Source: JAOUEA01 sp963821925
GTDB taxonomy: Bacteria; Actinomycetota; UBA4738; HRBIN12
DNA length: 64,000 nucleotides
Assembly (NCBI GenBank): GCA_963821925.1
Contig: CAWGFO010000011.1
Location: 1 to 64,000 of the forward strand
Direction of reading: 5' to 3'
In this document: positions 9,802 to 21,000 of the stretch, piece after piece
Layout of the letters: each line of letters begins with the position of its first letter
How positions within the stretch are numbered: the first letter of the stretch is position 1
Position numbers and translations under genes: made by a program
Notes under the pieces: model-generated
What the model was told of the DNA's origin: nothing
The model's input: the letters and a program-made list of their open reading frames with translations, nothing else
Databases searched by the model: none

Positions 9802-12800
9802 ATGCCCAGCCCGCCCCGCCGTCGTCGGATCGTCGCCGCTTCGTTGGCAACCGTCGCGCTCCTCGCCGGACTTCTCCCGGCCGTGGCGTCCGCCGCGCCC
9901 GTCCCGGGCGTCTCGTCCTCTCTAACGTTCGACGGCGCCAATGACTACGTGACCTTCGGCAATGCCGCGAGCCTCGGCCTGCCCAACTTCACGATCGAGA
10001 CGTGGTTCAAGCGCACGGGCGCGGGGACCACGACGACCACGGGTGGCACCGGCGGCCTAACCGTCGGCGTGACGCCGTTGGTCGCCAAAGGGCGTGGCGA
10101 GGCCGACGCTACGAACGTCGACATGAACTACATCCTCGGGATCCAGTCCAACGTGATCGTGGCCGACTTCGAGGAGGGGGCCCTCCAGACCACGCCTGGC
10201 CTGAACCACGCCATCATCGGTACCACGACGATCCAGAACGGGGTCTGGTATCACGCGGCGGCTACCTATGACGGCGCCAACTTCAAGGTCTACCTGAACG
10301 GGGCCGTCGAGGCCTCGGTCGCCCTCACGGGGGCTCGTCTTCCCCGGTCCGACAGCATCCAGCACGCGTCGCTCGGGACCGCCCTGAACTCGACCGGAGT
10401 TGCAGCGGGCTTCTTCGCAGGGCGAGCTCGACGAGGCTCGCATCTGGAACACGGCGCGCACGCAGGCGCAGATCCAGGACACGCTGAACCAGGAGGTGAC
10501 GAACGGGACCGGCCTGGTTGCCCGCTGGGGTCTCAACGACGGCACCGGCACGGTCGCCGACGATTCGATCGGTTCCGCGAACGGCACCCTCAGCGGCACC
10601 GCGCCGCTCCCGGTCTGGTCCGATGGCTACCCGCTCGCGGCGGCCCGGCTCCCGCCGGCGATTACGCGATCGACTTCGCAGGAACGAGCTCCTACGTGGA
10701 TCTCGGGGACCCTCCCTCGCTGGACCTGCCGCAGTTCACGGTGGAGGCATGGTTCAAGAAGGCCGCCTCCGGTGGGGCAACCGTGGGCACGGGGACCGGT
10801 GGGGTCACCGCCTACCCCTTGGTCACCAAGGGCATGGCTGAAGCCGAAACAGCCGACGCCGACGTCAACTACTTCCTCGGTCTCGACGCGGCCGGCCACG
10901 TCGTGGGGGACTTCGAGGCGGGCGTCGGGAGCGGCAACAACCCGCTCGTCGGCACCACCATCGTGCCCAACGGCACCTGGCATCACGCGGCGGTGACCTT
11001 CAACGGCACGGACTGGACCCTGTACCTGGACGGGGCGCAGCAGGCGACCAGTACGCCGGCGAACGCGCCGAACGCGGTGAACATCGCGCCTGCCGGGATC
11101 GGGACCGCGTTGCTCTCGACCGGCAAGCGGGGCACCGGGTTCTTCCCGGGTTCGATCGACGAGGTCCGGATCTGGGACAGCGGTCGAAGCCCGGCGCAGA
11201 TCGCTGCGAGCTACAACCAGGCGATCACCGCCGCACCCGGCCTCGTAGCCAGGTTCGGGTTCAACGAGGGCGCGGGCACCGTCGCGGGCGGCACCGCCGG
11301 GGATGACATCCGCGGGGTCATCTACAACGGCGCCTGGGTCCCCGGCTTCTCGATCGGTGCGCCGGTCTCCTGCGCCCCGGCGTGCGGGCTCGACTTCAAC
11401 GGGACCTCGCAGTTGGTGAGCCTGGGCGACCCGAACTCGCTCGACCTCTCCCAGTTCACGATCGAGACCTGGTTCCGTCGCGACGGCCAGGGGACCTTCG
11501 CGTCGACCGGGAGCAACGGCGTGACGAACGCAGTTCCGCTCGTGACCCACGGCGGCGCCGAGCAGGAGTCGCCCGACAACGTGAACATGAACTGGTACCT
11601 GGGCATCGACGACGCCACCGACACGCTGATGGCCGACTTCGAGGAGGCCGCCGCCGGCACCGGCCCGACGGGCGACAACCACCCCGTCTTGGGGATCACC
11701 CCGATCCCGAACACCGAAGGACTCTGGCACCATGCCGCCGCGACCTACGACGGCGGGACCTGGAAGCTCTACCTGGACGGGAACCTGGAACGGACCCTCG
11801 CGGTCAACCAACCCCCCGAGGCCGGCACGGTTCAAAGGGCGGCGCTGGGGAGCTCGTTGAGGTCCGTCGCAGACAACACCATCAACGGCTACTTCAACGG
11901 AGCGCTCGACGAAACGCGGATCTGGAACCGCGCCCTGACCCAAGGCGAGATCCAGACTCAACATGAGTCAGGAGCTCATCAGCGGCTCGGGGCTTGTCGC
12001 GCGCTACGGGCTGAACGAAGGCAGCGGGTCCACCGTCGCCGACTCGGTAGGGACGGCCACAGGCACCGCCACCAACGGTCCTGCGTGGATCACCGGCGCA
12101 CCATTCGGTGGCCCCGGTAACCAGGCGCCCGACCAGCCCGTCCCGGTTGCCCCTGCGAACGCAGCCACCGGCGTGAGCACCAGCCCGACGCTCGACGTGA
12201 CCGTTACGGACCCCGACAGCGACCCCATGGACGTGACCTTTTACGGTCGCCCTGCCGGACCCGCGGCGCCGCCGGACTTCACCGTCGTGGCGCTGCCCGA
12301 CACCCAGCACTACTCGGATTCGGCGGCCCGCGAGGCGAACTTCCGCGCACAGACCCAGTGGGTGGTGAACACCCGGAACTCCCTCAACACCGTGTTCGTC
12401 TCGCACCTGGGCGACATCGTCGAGAACATCGACGCGTCGACCCAGGAGTGGGCGTTCGCCGACGCGGCGATGGACATCCTCGACGCGAACGGGGTCCCGA
12501 ACAACCTGGCGCCCGGCAACCACGACATGAACTCAGCCGGCGTGGCGTCGAACTACGACATCAACTTCCCGCCCTCTCGGTACGACGCGAACGCGTGGTA
12601 CGGGAGCTACCTAGGCGACGCGACCGACGGTGCGGCAGAATCCACGAACCGACTGAACAAGGACAACTACGAGCTCTTCGAGGTCGGCACGCTGAAGTTC
12701 CTGATCATCCACCTCGAGTACGACATGCCGAACTACGCGGTCGCGTGGGCGCAGAACGTGATCGACCAGTATCCCGATCGCCACGTGATCATCAGCACCC

Positions 12801-15634
12801 ACCTGTTCCTGAGCACATCCGGCAGCCGCCCGACCACCGTCCTGAACCGCACGTCCGACGGCACCTCGGCGCAGGCCGTGTGGACCTCGCTGATCGCCCC
12901 GAACTGCAACGTGTTCCTGGTGATCAACGGCCACTACCCGGGCGAGGCGAACCGAACGGACAACAACAGCTGCGGTGACCCCGTGCACCAGCTCGAGTCC
13001 GACTACCAGAGTCGTACCAACGGCGGCGATGGCTGGCTCCGGTACATGACGTTCGAGCCTTCGCAGAACCAGATCGAGGTGTACACGTATTCCCCGACCC
13101 GCAACGCGGGAGCGGGCGAGTTCGAGAACGACGCGAACAGCCGCCTGACCTTGCCGTTCGACATGTCCAGCAACCCCTGGCAGGCGATAGGCACCGTCAA
13201 TGATGTGACCTCCGGTGCGCACGCGCAGATCCAATGGAACGGACTCGCGGTCGGCACCGAGTATGAGTGGTACGCGGTAGCGAGCGACGGGGCGCTATCC
13301 ACCGAAGGACCGCACCGCACCTTCACGACGGCGGTCAACCAGGCGCCGACCGTGAACGGCGTAACGTTCGCACCCACGTCTCCCAAGACGAACGATCTCC
13401 TCGTGGCCACACCATCGGCGACCGACCCGGACGGATCCGTCTCCGGATACGGCTTCCAATGGCAGAGGAACACGGGGGCCGGCTGGAACGACATCGTCGG
13501 CGAGACCACGGCCTCACTCGACCTGTCACTGGCCGGTAACGGCGACAAGGCGGATCTCCTCCGCGTAATCGTCACCGCCACCGACGGCATCGACACCAGC
13601 GCTCCGTTCCAGTCTTCGCAACTCACCGTCGGCAACACGGCGCCGACCACGACGGTGGCTCTGAGTGACCACGGACCCGGCACCAACGCGACACTGACGG
13701 CCACGCCGACCGGCGCAGACGCCGACAACGACACCGTGACCTTCAGCTACGTGTGGAAGGTGAACGACGTCGTGGTGCCCGGGGAGACGACGGACACCCT
13801 CGACCTGTCGCAGCCCGGCTACGGCGACCACGGCGACGTGATCACCGTCGAAGTCACGCCGAACGACGGCGCCGACGACGGGTCGGGCGCGACGGATACG
13901 GCCAACGTCGGGAACGCCGCCCCCGTGATCTCGTCGGCGTCGATCGCGCAAGGCGAGCCTAATACCCTCGCCACGCTCACTTTGAACGTGAGTGCTTCAG
14001 ATGAGGATGCGGCCGACACGGTGTCCTTCACCTACGCATGGGAGAAGAGCACAGACGCCGGCGTGAGCTATGCGCCACTCGCTGAGACCGGCAGCACGCT
14101 CGATCTCTCGATGGTCGGCAACGGCGACAAGGGCGATCTGATCCGCGCCGTGATCACCCCGTCCGACGGCTCGCTCCAGGGTACGCCCGTCACCACGAGT
14201 GGCGTGCAGATCATCAACACGCAGCCCACGGCCTCGGTGGTGCTGTCGCCGACCGCACCAGGGACCAATGAGACCGTGACTGCCACGGTGACGGCGAGTG
14301 ACGACGACAACGACACGTTGAGCTACCACTACATCTGGACCGTCGACGGGTCGGAAGTGCGAAACGTGAGTCACAGCAGCGCGACCGATGACCTCGACCT
14401 GAGCCAACCCGGCAACGGAGACACGGACGAGGTCGTGGCCGTCGAGGTCTACGCCAACGACATGGAGGAGGAGAGCCTGGCGGCGACCGACGACGTCACC
14501 GTGACCGCCGCCCCGGCGCCCGGCCCGCTCAAGGACGACTTCAACGGTGACGGACGCTCGGACCTGCTGTGGCGTCACTCGGGGACCGGCGAGAACTACC
14601 TGTGGTTCATGAACGGGATCGCTCTCGGCTCCCACGGGCCGACGCTCACCCTCCCCGACACCGACTGGAAGATCGTCGGGACCGGGGACTTCGACGGCGA
14701 CACCAAGGCCGACATCGTGTGGCGCAACTCGGTCACCGGCCAGGTGGACGTCTGGCTGATGAACGGGACGAACGTCGCGTCCTCGGGGCCGGTCTTCGCC
14801 CTCTCAGATCTCGACTGGAAGCTCGTCGGAACCGGGGACTTCGACGGCGATGGCAACGCCGACCTGTTGTGGCGCCATGCGACGACGGGTGAGAACTACA
14901 TCTGGTTCATGGACGGGACCACGATGACCTCCCACGCGGCGACCATGGCCCTGCCCGACCTGGGTTGGAAGGTCCAAGGGACCGGCGACTTCAACGGCGA
15001 CGGCAAGACCGACATCGCGTGGCGCAACGCCTCGGGCCAGGTCTACGTCTGGCTGATGGACGGGACGACCCTCGCCTCCCACGGGGCGGTCTTCGACCTG
15101 GCCGATCCGAACTGGAAGATCCAGGGCACCGGGGACCTCAACGGCAACGGCAAGGACGACCTGGTCTGGCAGAACTCGGCCACCGGCGAGGTCTACGTCT
15201 GGCTGATGAACGGCACGAGCCTGGCTTCCTCGGGCTCGGTCTTCACCCTGGCCGATCCGGACTGGAAGGTCGTGGGCACCGGGGACTACGACGGCGACGG
15301 CAAGGCCGACATCGCCTGGCGCAACTCGACCACGCGCGAGGTCTACGTCTGGCTGCTGAACGGCACGACGCTCGTCTCCTCGGGCTCGACCTTCGTCCTG
15401 GAACCCGGGTGGGAGATCGCGCCCTCGAACCCCCCGGCGGGCGCCCTGTTCCGGGTGGCGCCGGCGGCAGCCGACCTGGGCCCCGAGATGACCTTCACGG
15501 TCTCGCGCCGCGGGGCACCCAAGCTGAGCGCGCCCGACGCGACCGTGCGCTGGTGGCACCGCGTCAAGGCCACCGGGCCCCGCACCCGTCCACCCACCAA
15601 GCATGAGATGACCTGGGTCGTGACGAAGGGCTGA
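9802..15634 (+). CDS. Giant exported protein: three LamG-like domains, metallophosphoesterase, Ig-like repeats, FG-GAP propeller
   Basis: AAGGAG lies just before the ATG; a signal peptide (MPSPPRRRRIVAASLA, cleavage near ASAAP) follows. Three concanavalin/LamG-like domains cover about 9910-10480, 10660-11230 and 11380-11970, each with a WHHAA or WYHAA core and LYLDG. A calcineurin-like metallophosphoesterase domain spans about 12270-13200 with PDTQHY, SHLGDIVEN, APGNHDM, ISTHLF and NGHYPGE, the usual metal ligands. Four Ig-like repeats with LDLS motifs (about 13340-14510) precede an intact type II FG-GAP block and tail. Shifts near 10418 and 10640 compensate each other. A third near 11960 moves translation to the frame that starts at 11963, so an alternative is two genes, 9802-12120 and 11963-15634; the LamG domain running across the junction favours one gene. 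The phosphoesterase substrate is unknown. Confidence 0.75.
14534..15634 (+). repeat. Type II FG-GAP/VCBS block plus shared tail (representative copy)
   Basis: An 1101-base block repeated nearly identically at 20551-21651. It differs from type I in sequence (begins DDFNGDGRSDLLWRH) but has the same six-unit plan and a similar tail (RWWHRVKATGPRTRPPT, HEMTWVV). Both copies are open throughout, unlike the type I copies. Confidence 0.9.
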
Positions 15635-15667
15635 AGAGATCGGCGCAGCGCTTCCAAACTCGCAGAA

Positions 15668-15691
15668 GGTGCCAACCGCGATTGTGGCACC
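15668..15691 (+). terminator. Hairpin after the metallophosphoesterase gene
   Basis: GGTGCCA pairs with TGGCACC around a 10-base loop, 34 bases downstream of the stop. It has no T-run. It may act as a terminator or belong to the leader of the next gene. Confidence 0.45.
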
Positions 15692-15706
15692 AAGGAAACA
15701 GCGTGC

Positions 15707-15731
15707 GGTTGTGCTTGCGTCCTATGGCAAC
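15707..15731 (+). promoter_or_regulatory. Second copy of the shared leader element
   Basis: It contains the same 19-base core as the element before the subtilisin gene, with two C/T differences. It is flanked by GTTG and CAAC, which can pair weakly. The companion word GAGATCACGCCG follows at 15771, here also able to pair (GATCTC with GAGATC). Its function is unknown. Confidence 0.4.
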
Positions 15732-15804
15732 GTCGACGTACCTTACCCGGGAGCCGCTGCCGATCTCCCCTGAGATCACGCCGTCTGCAGGAAGGGATCG
15801 CTTG

Positions 15805-18025
15805 ATGAGAAGGTCCGCCGTTCCCGGATCTGTTCTCGAACCACGAGGCATCCTTTCGGCTCGAGACAGGACCCGTCCAGCGGCAATCTTGGCACTGAGT
15901 GTGGCTCTGTGGCTCGGGTTCACGATGCTCTCGAGCGGGACAGCCCAGGCCGTCACCGCGGCACCCACTCCCAGCAATAACCGGACCTTCAGCGGGGCAT
16001 CGAACCCGAACAGCGATCTGTACTCGGGATCGGGGAGCGGGGTCTCGGTCACGAACGTCAGCAACTGGCCGAGCACGATGACCGCAGACCTGAGCAGCAA
16101 CGGCATCGTGCTCGGCCCCACGAACGATGACTTCGTTGACGCGACAGAGCTCGCGGGTCCGACCGATTCGCGGACCGGTGACACGAACGTGGGCGCCACG
16201 AAGGAGGCGGGCGAGCCCAATCATGCCCGCGATCCCGGCGGAGCTTCCGTCTGGTACTCGTGGACGGCGCCCGCAACCGGACCGGTCACGATCGAGACAG
16301 CCGGGAGTAGCTTCGACACGACCCTTGGCACCTACACGGGAAGCGCGGTCAACGCGCTCTCGGTGGTGGCCCAGGACGACGACAGCGGCCCCGGGTCCAC
16401 CAGCCATCTGACGTTCGATGCCCAGTCGGGCGCCACCTACCAGATCGCGGTCGACGGGTTCAACGGCGCCACCGGTTCGGTGGACTTGCAGGTTCAGATG
16501 GGGAGCCTCGTGCGTCCCGGGAACGATGACTTCACAAACGCGACCGAGCTCACAGGCTCGTCCACGTCGGTCACCGGCGACACGAACCTCGACGCGACGA
16601 GGGAGACCGGTGAACCCCAGATCACCGGCAACACCGGCGGGGCCTCCGTCTGGTACTCGTGGGCCGCGCCCGCAACGGGACCGGTCACGATCGACACGGC
16701 GGGGAGCGATTTCGACACCGTGCTCGGTGCCTACACCGGGAGCGCGGTCAACGCGCTCTCGCTTGTGGCCGAGGACGACGACGGCGGCCTCGGGACCACC
16801 AGCCAGGTAACGTTCAATGCCCAGTCCGGCACCAGCTACAAGATCGCGGTCGACGGGTTCAACGGCGCCGCCGGCTCGCTGAATCTGCAAGTGGTTGGGC
16901 CGGCCCCCCCGGTCTCCCCGCCCCAGAACGACTTCAACGGCGACGGACGCTCCGACCTGGCCTGGCGGAACTCTGCCACGGGTGAGGACTACCTGTGGTT
17001 CATGAACGGGACCCAGCTCGGGTCCTCGGGTCCCACGCTCACCCTGGCCGACCAGGCCTGGAAGGTCGCCGAGACCGGGGACCTCAACGGTGACGCGAAG
17101 GCCGACCTCGTGTGGCGGAACTCCTCGACCGGCGAGGTCTACGTCTGGCTGATGAACGGGACCACGGTCGCCTCCCACGGCTCGGTCTTCACCCTGGCCG
17201 ATCAGAACTGGAAGCTCGTGGGCACGGGCGACTTCAACGGCAACGGCACCGACGACCTGTTGTGGCGCAACGCCGTCACGGGCGAGAACTACGTCTGGTT
17301 CATGAACGGGACCACCCTGGCCTCCTCGGGGCCGACGCCTCACCCTGTCGGACCTTTCCTGGAAGGTCGTGGGCACCGGGGACTTCAACGGCGATGGCAA
17401 GACCGACATCGCCTGGCGGAACGCCTCGGGCCAGGTCTACGTCTGGCTGATGGACGGGACGAGCCTCGTCTCCCACGGGGCGGTCTTCACTCTGGGCGAT
17501 CCGAACTGGCAGGTCCAGGGCACCGGGGACTACGACGGCAACGGCAAAGACGACCTGCTGTGGCGGAACGAGGTCACGGGTGAGAACTACCTGTGGTTCA
17601 TGAACGGGACCTCCCTGGCCTCCTCGGGGCCGATCCAGTCCCTGGCAGACCTGGCCTGGAAGGTGGGGGGCACCGGGGACTACGACGGCAACACCAAGGC
17701 CGACATCGCCTGGCGCAACGCCTCGAGCCGGGCCAGGTCTACGTCTGGCTGATGGACGGGACGAGCCTCGTCTCGCACGGGGCGACCTTCACCCTGGCCG
17801 ATCCGAACTGGCAGATCGTGCCCACCAACCCACCGGCGGGCGCCCTGTTCCGGGTGGCCTCCTCTACCGACACCGGGCTGACCTACACGGTCTCGCGCCG
17901 CGGAGCGCCCAAGCTGAGCGCCGGCGCACGACACCGTGCGCTGGTGGCACAAGACGAAGGCGGCCGGACCCCGCACCCGCCCACCGACCGCGCAGGAGAT
18001 GACCTGGACGGTGGCGAGGGGCTGA
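15805..18025 (+). CDS. Exported protein with M6 C-terminal remnant, two PPC-like domains and FG-GAP propeller, frameshifted in the repeat block
   Basis: The ATG at 15805 is preceded by AGGAAGGGA. After a long basic n-region, a hydrophobic segment ends near SSGTAQAV. The mature start carries SDLYSGSGSGVSVTNV, nearly the same as the end of the M6 protease domain in the gene at 1335, but the zinc-binding domain is missing. Two beta-sandwich domains of PPC type follow (about 16120-16500 and 16520-16890), both with SVWYSW and YTGSAVNALS, then the type I block at 16927. Relative to sister copies there is +1 near 17340, -1 near 17730 and +1 near 17925, so the shared tail ends in a different frame at 18025. 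No catalytic motif is visible; it may be a binding or structural surface protein derived by domain loss. Confidence 0.75.
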
Positions 18026-18030
18026 GGATC

Positions 18031-21000
18031 GTGGGGCCAGGCCCCTCGAGGCCGCGAGAACGGGGTCGCAGGCCTCTGGGAGAGCCCCCCGGAAGGAGCG
18101 GTCCACGGGGGGGGTCATCGCGCTGGATCCGTCGCTCCTTCGCTGGCATCGTCGCGCTGTCCCTGTCGATGCTCGTGCTCCCGACCCAAACGGCCTCGGC
18201 CGCCCCGACCGACCCGATCACGCCAACGCTCGTCCAGACGATCGACACGTCTCTGTTCGATCCCGGGAGCCCCGACCCCTCGGGGATCGCCTACCTCCCC
18301 GCGAGCGACGATCTGCTGGTCGTCGACTCCGAGGTCGACGAAACGACGGGCGCCGGCTACCACGGTGTGAACATGTGGGAGATCACGCGCGCCGGGAGCG
18401 TCGTTTCGACCGGGACGACCCTCGGGTATACGGACGAACCGACCGGCGTCGGACATGACGCCAGCACGGATTCGATCTTCATCTCGTCCGATGATCAAGG
18501 CGCGATCTTCGTGAGGCAGCCCGGTGTAGATGGACTGTTCGGCACGAACGACGACGTCAACGTGGGCCAGATCGATACTGCCGCGCTCGGCGTCACCGAC
18601 ACCGAAGACTCCGACTTCATCCCCGGGTCGGGGCAACTGTTCTTCCTCGACGGCGTACCGGCAACGGAGGTCTACAACATCGATCCCGTGAACGGCGTGT
18701 TCGGAGACGGCGACGACGTGGCCTCGCACTTCGACATCGGCTTCCTCGGGTCGACCGACTACGAGGGGTTGGCGTACGACGAATCCAGGAACACGCTGCT
18801 CGTGGGCGCCACCAACGGTGACTTCATCTACGAGATCACCCAGACGGGAACCCTCGTCCGCACGATCGATTCCGGCAGCGTCTCCGGGCTGATTCACGTC
18901 TCGGGACTGACCGTGGCTCCGTCGAGCACCGGCTCGGGCACACCCACCTACTGGATCGTTGACCGGGGTCTCGACAACGACTCCCACCCGACGGAGAACG
19001 ACGGGGAGATCTTCGAGATCTCGGTTCCCACCGACGGCGGCAACCTGCTCCCCAACGTCAACTCGGTGACGATCGACCAGACGGCGCCAACGACCGACGA
19101 GACGTTGACGGCGACCGTCGACGCGACCGACGGTGACGCGGACCCGCTCACGCTCGAGTACCAGTGGATCAAGAACGGGACCGACCTGCCGGGTGAGACG
19201 TCGGCGAGCCTGAACCTGTCGAGCGCGGGCAACGGCGGCAGGGGCGACGAGATATCCCTTCGTGTCACCGCCTTCGACGGGACCGACACGAGCGCTCCCG
19301 TCACATCCGCGACCCGGACGATCCTCAACGCCGCCCCGATCTTCGATCAGGATCTGCCGGACCGAGACGACGTGGAGGGCGATGCCGTGAGCTTCTCGGC
19401 CGGGGCCACCGACCCCGACGCCGACATCCTGACCTACAGTGCCACCGGACTGCCGGATGGCATCGGCATCGATCCAGACACCGGCGAGATCTCCGGCACG
19501 ATCGCGTCAGGCGCTGCCGGGAGCTACCCGATCGAGGTGACGGTCCGGGATGGTGTCGTCGCCGTTCCCACACCGGGGATCGAGCTCGTCCAGGTCGCGG
19601 CGGCGAGAGTCGGCGGCCCGAATGCGACCAGCCTGACCGCCACCTTCCCGGCCGCACCGACCGAGGGCGACCTTCTGGTGGCCTTCGCCCGCTTCGCCGG
19701 CGCGAGCACGCCGACCCTCCCGGCCGGATGGCAGACGGCCTTGCTGACCGGATCCTCCCCCAACGGGTTCCTGATGTACAAGGTCGCCGGAGCGGGCGAG
19801 CCGGCGGCAGTTCCGCTCGTGGTAGCCCCGGCGTCGGGCTCCGCGATCGTGATGACGATCCTCGAGTACGCGGGGTTGTCGCCGGTCCAGGCCGACGTGC
19901 TGGATCGCACCGCGTGGGATCGCCCGACGTCGGTTCAGACCGCCACGATCGGGCTCGCCGACGCGACGACGCGGGACGACGAGCTCATCTTCGCCGGTGT
20001 CAGCCTGACGAGCGACTTCCCGTTCTCCGGCAGTTGGACCAACGGATTCCAGCAGCGGTCCGTGATCGCTCAGCAGGCGGTGGCCGACCTCGGGGTGTCG
20101 CAGACCGGGACCTACGGCACGTCGACCTCGTGGACCGGCGCCTCCAACGCACTCGCCGCGATGGCGACGTTCAAGGGTCTGTCGCCGGAGGGAGAGGACA
20201 CCCTGTCGGCGACCGACACGTTCACCTGGAACGTCTCGGGGCCCGTCGCCAACGCCGCGCCGGTCCTTGACCCGATCGGCAACAAGGACGCTCAGGAGGG
20301 CGAGGAGCTCGCGTTCACCGCGACGGCCACCGACGCCGACCTGGGCGACACCCTCACGTTCTCGCTCGACGACGGCACCTCGGGCTCGGTGCCCGCGGGC
20401 GCGTCGATCACCACCGGCGGCGACTTCACCTGGACCCCGCCCGACGCCCAGCCCGCCACCTTCGACGTGTGCGTGAGCGACGGCCAGGCCAGCGACTGCG
20501 AGACGATCACGGTCACCGTGACCGCCGCCCCGGCGCCCGGCCCGCTCAAGGACGACTTCAACGGTGACGGACGCTCGGACCTGCTGTGGCGTCATTCGGG
20601 GACCGGCGAGAACTACCTGTGGTTCATGAACGGGATCGCTCTCGGCTCCCACGGGCCGACGCTCACCCTCCCCGACACCGACTGGAAGATCGTCGGGACC
20701 GGGGACTTCGACGGCGACTCCAAGGCCGACATCGTGTGGCGCAACTCGGTCACCGGCCAGGTGGACGTCTGGCTGATGAACGGGACGAACGTCGCGTCCT
20801 CGGGGCCGGTCTTCGCCCTCTCGGATCTGGATTGGAAGCTCGTCGGCACCGGGGACTTCGACGGCGATGGCAACGCCGACCTGTTGTGGCGCCATGCGAC
20901 GACGGGTGAGAACTACATCTGGTTCATGGACGGGACCACGATGACCTCCCACGCGGCGACCATGGCCCTGCCCGACCTGGGTTGGAAGGTCCAAGGGACC

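Noticed and set aside
14534..15634. Regularly spaced repeats considered as a CRISPR-like or satellite array
   Set aside because: The period is 150 bases and in frame, the units encode FG-GAP blades, and there are no short direct repeats with unique spacers.
15343..17409. Long open frame of 688 codons on the minus strand over the PPC gene and the preceding tail
   Set aside because: It is an antisense shadow of the high-GC repeat blocks. The + strand carries signal peptide, PPC and FG-GAP motifs, whereas the minus product is a Val/Arg/Gly-rich sequence without recognisable domains.
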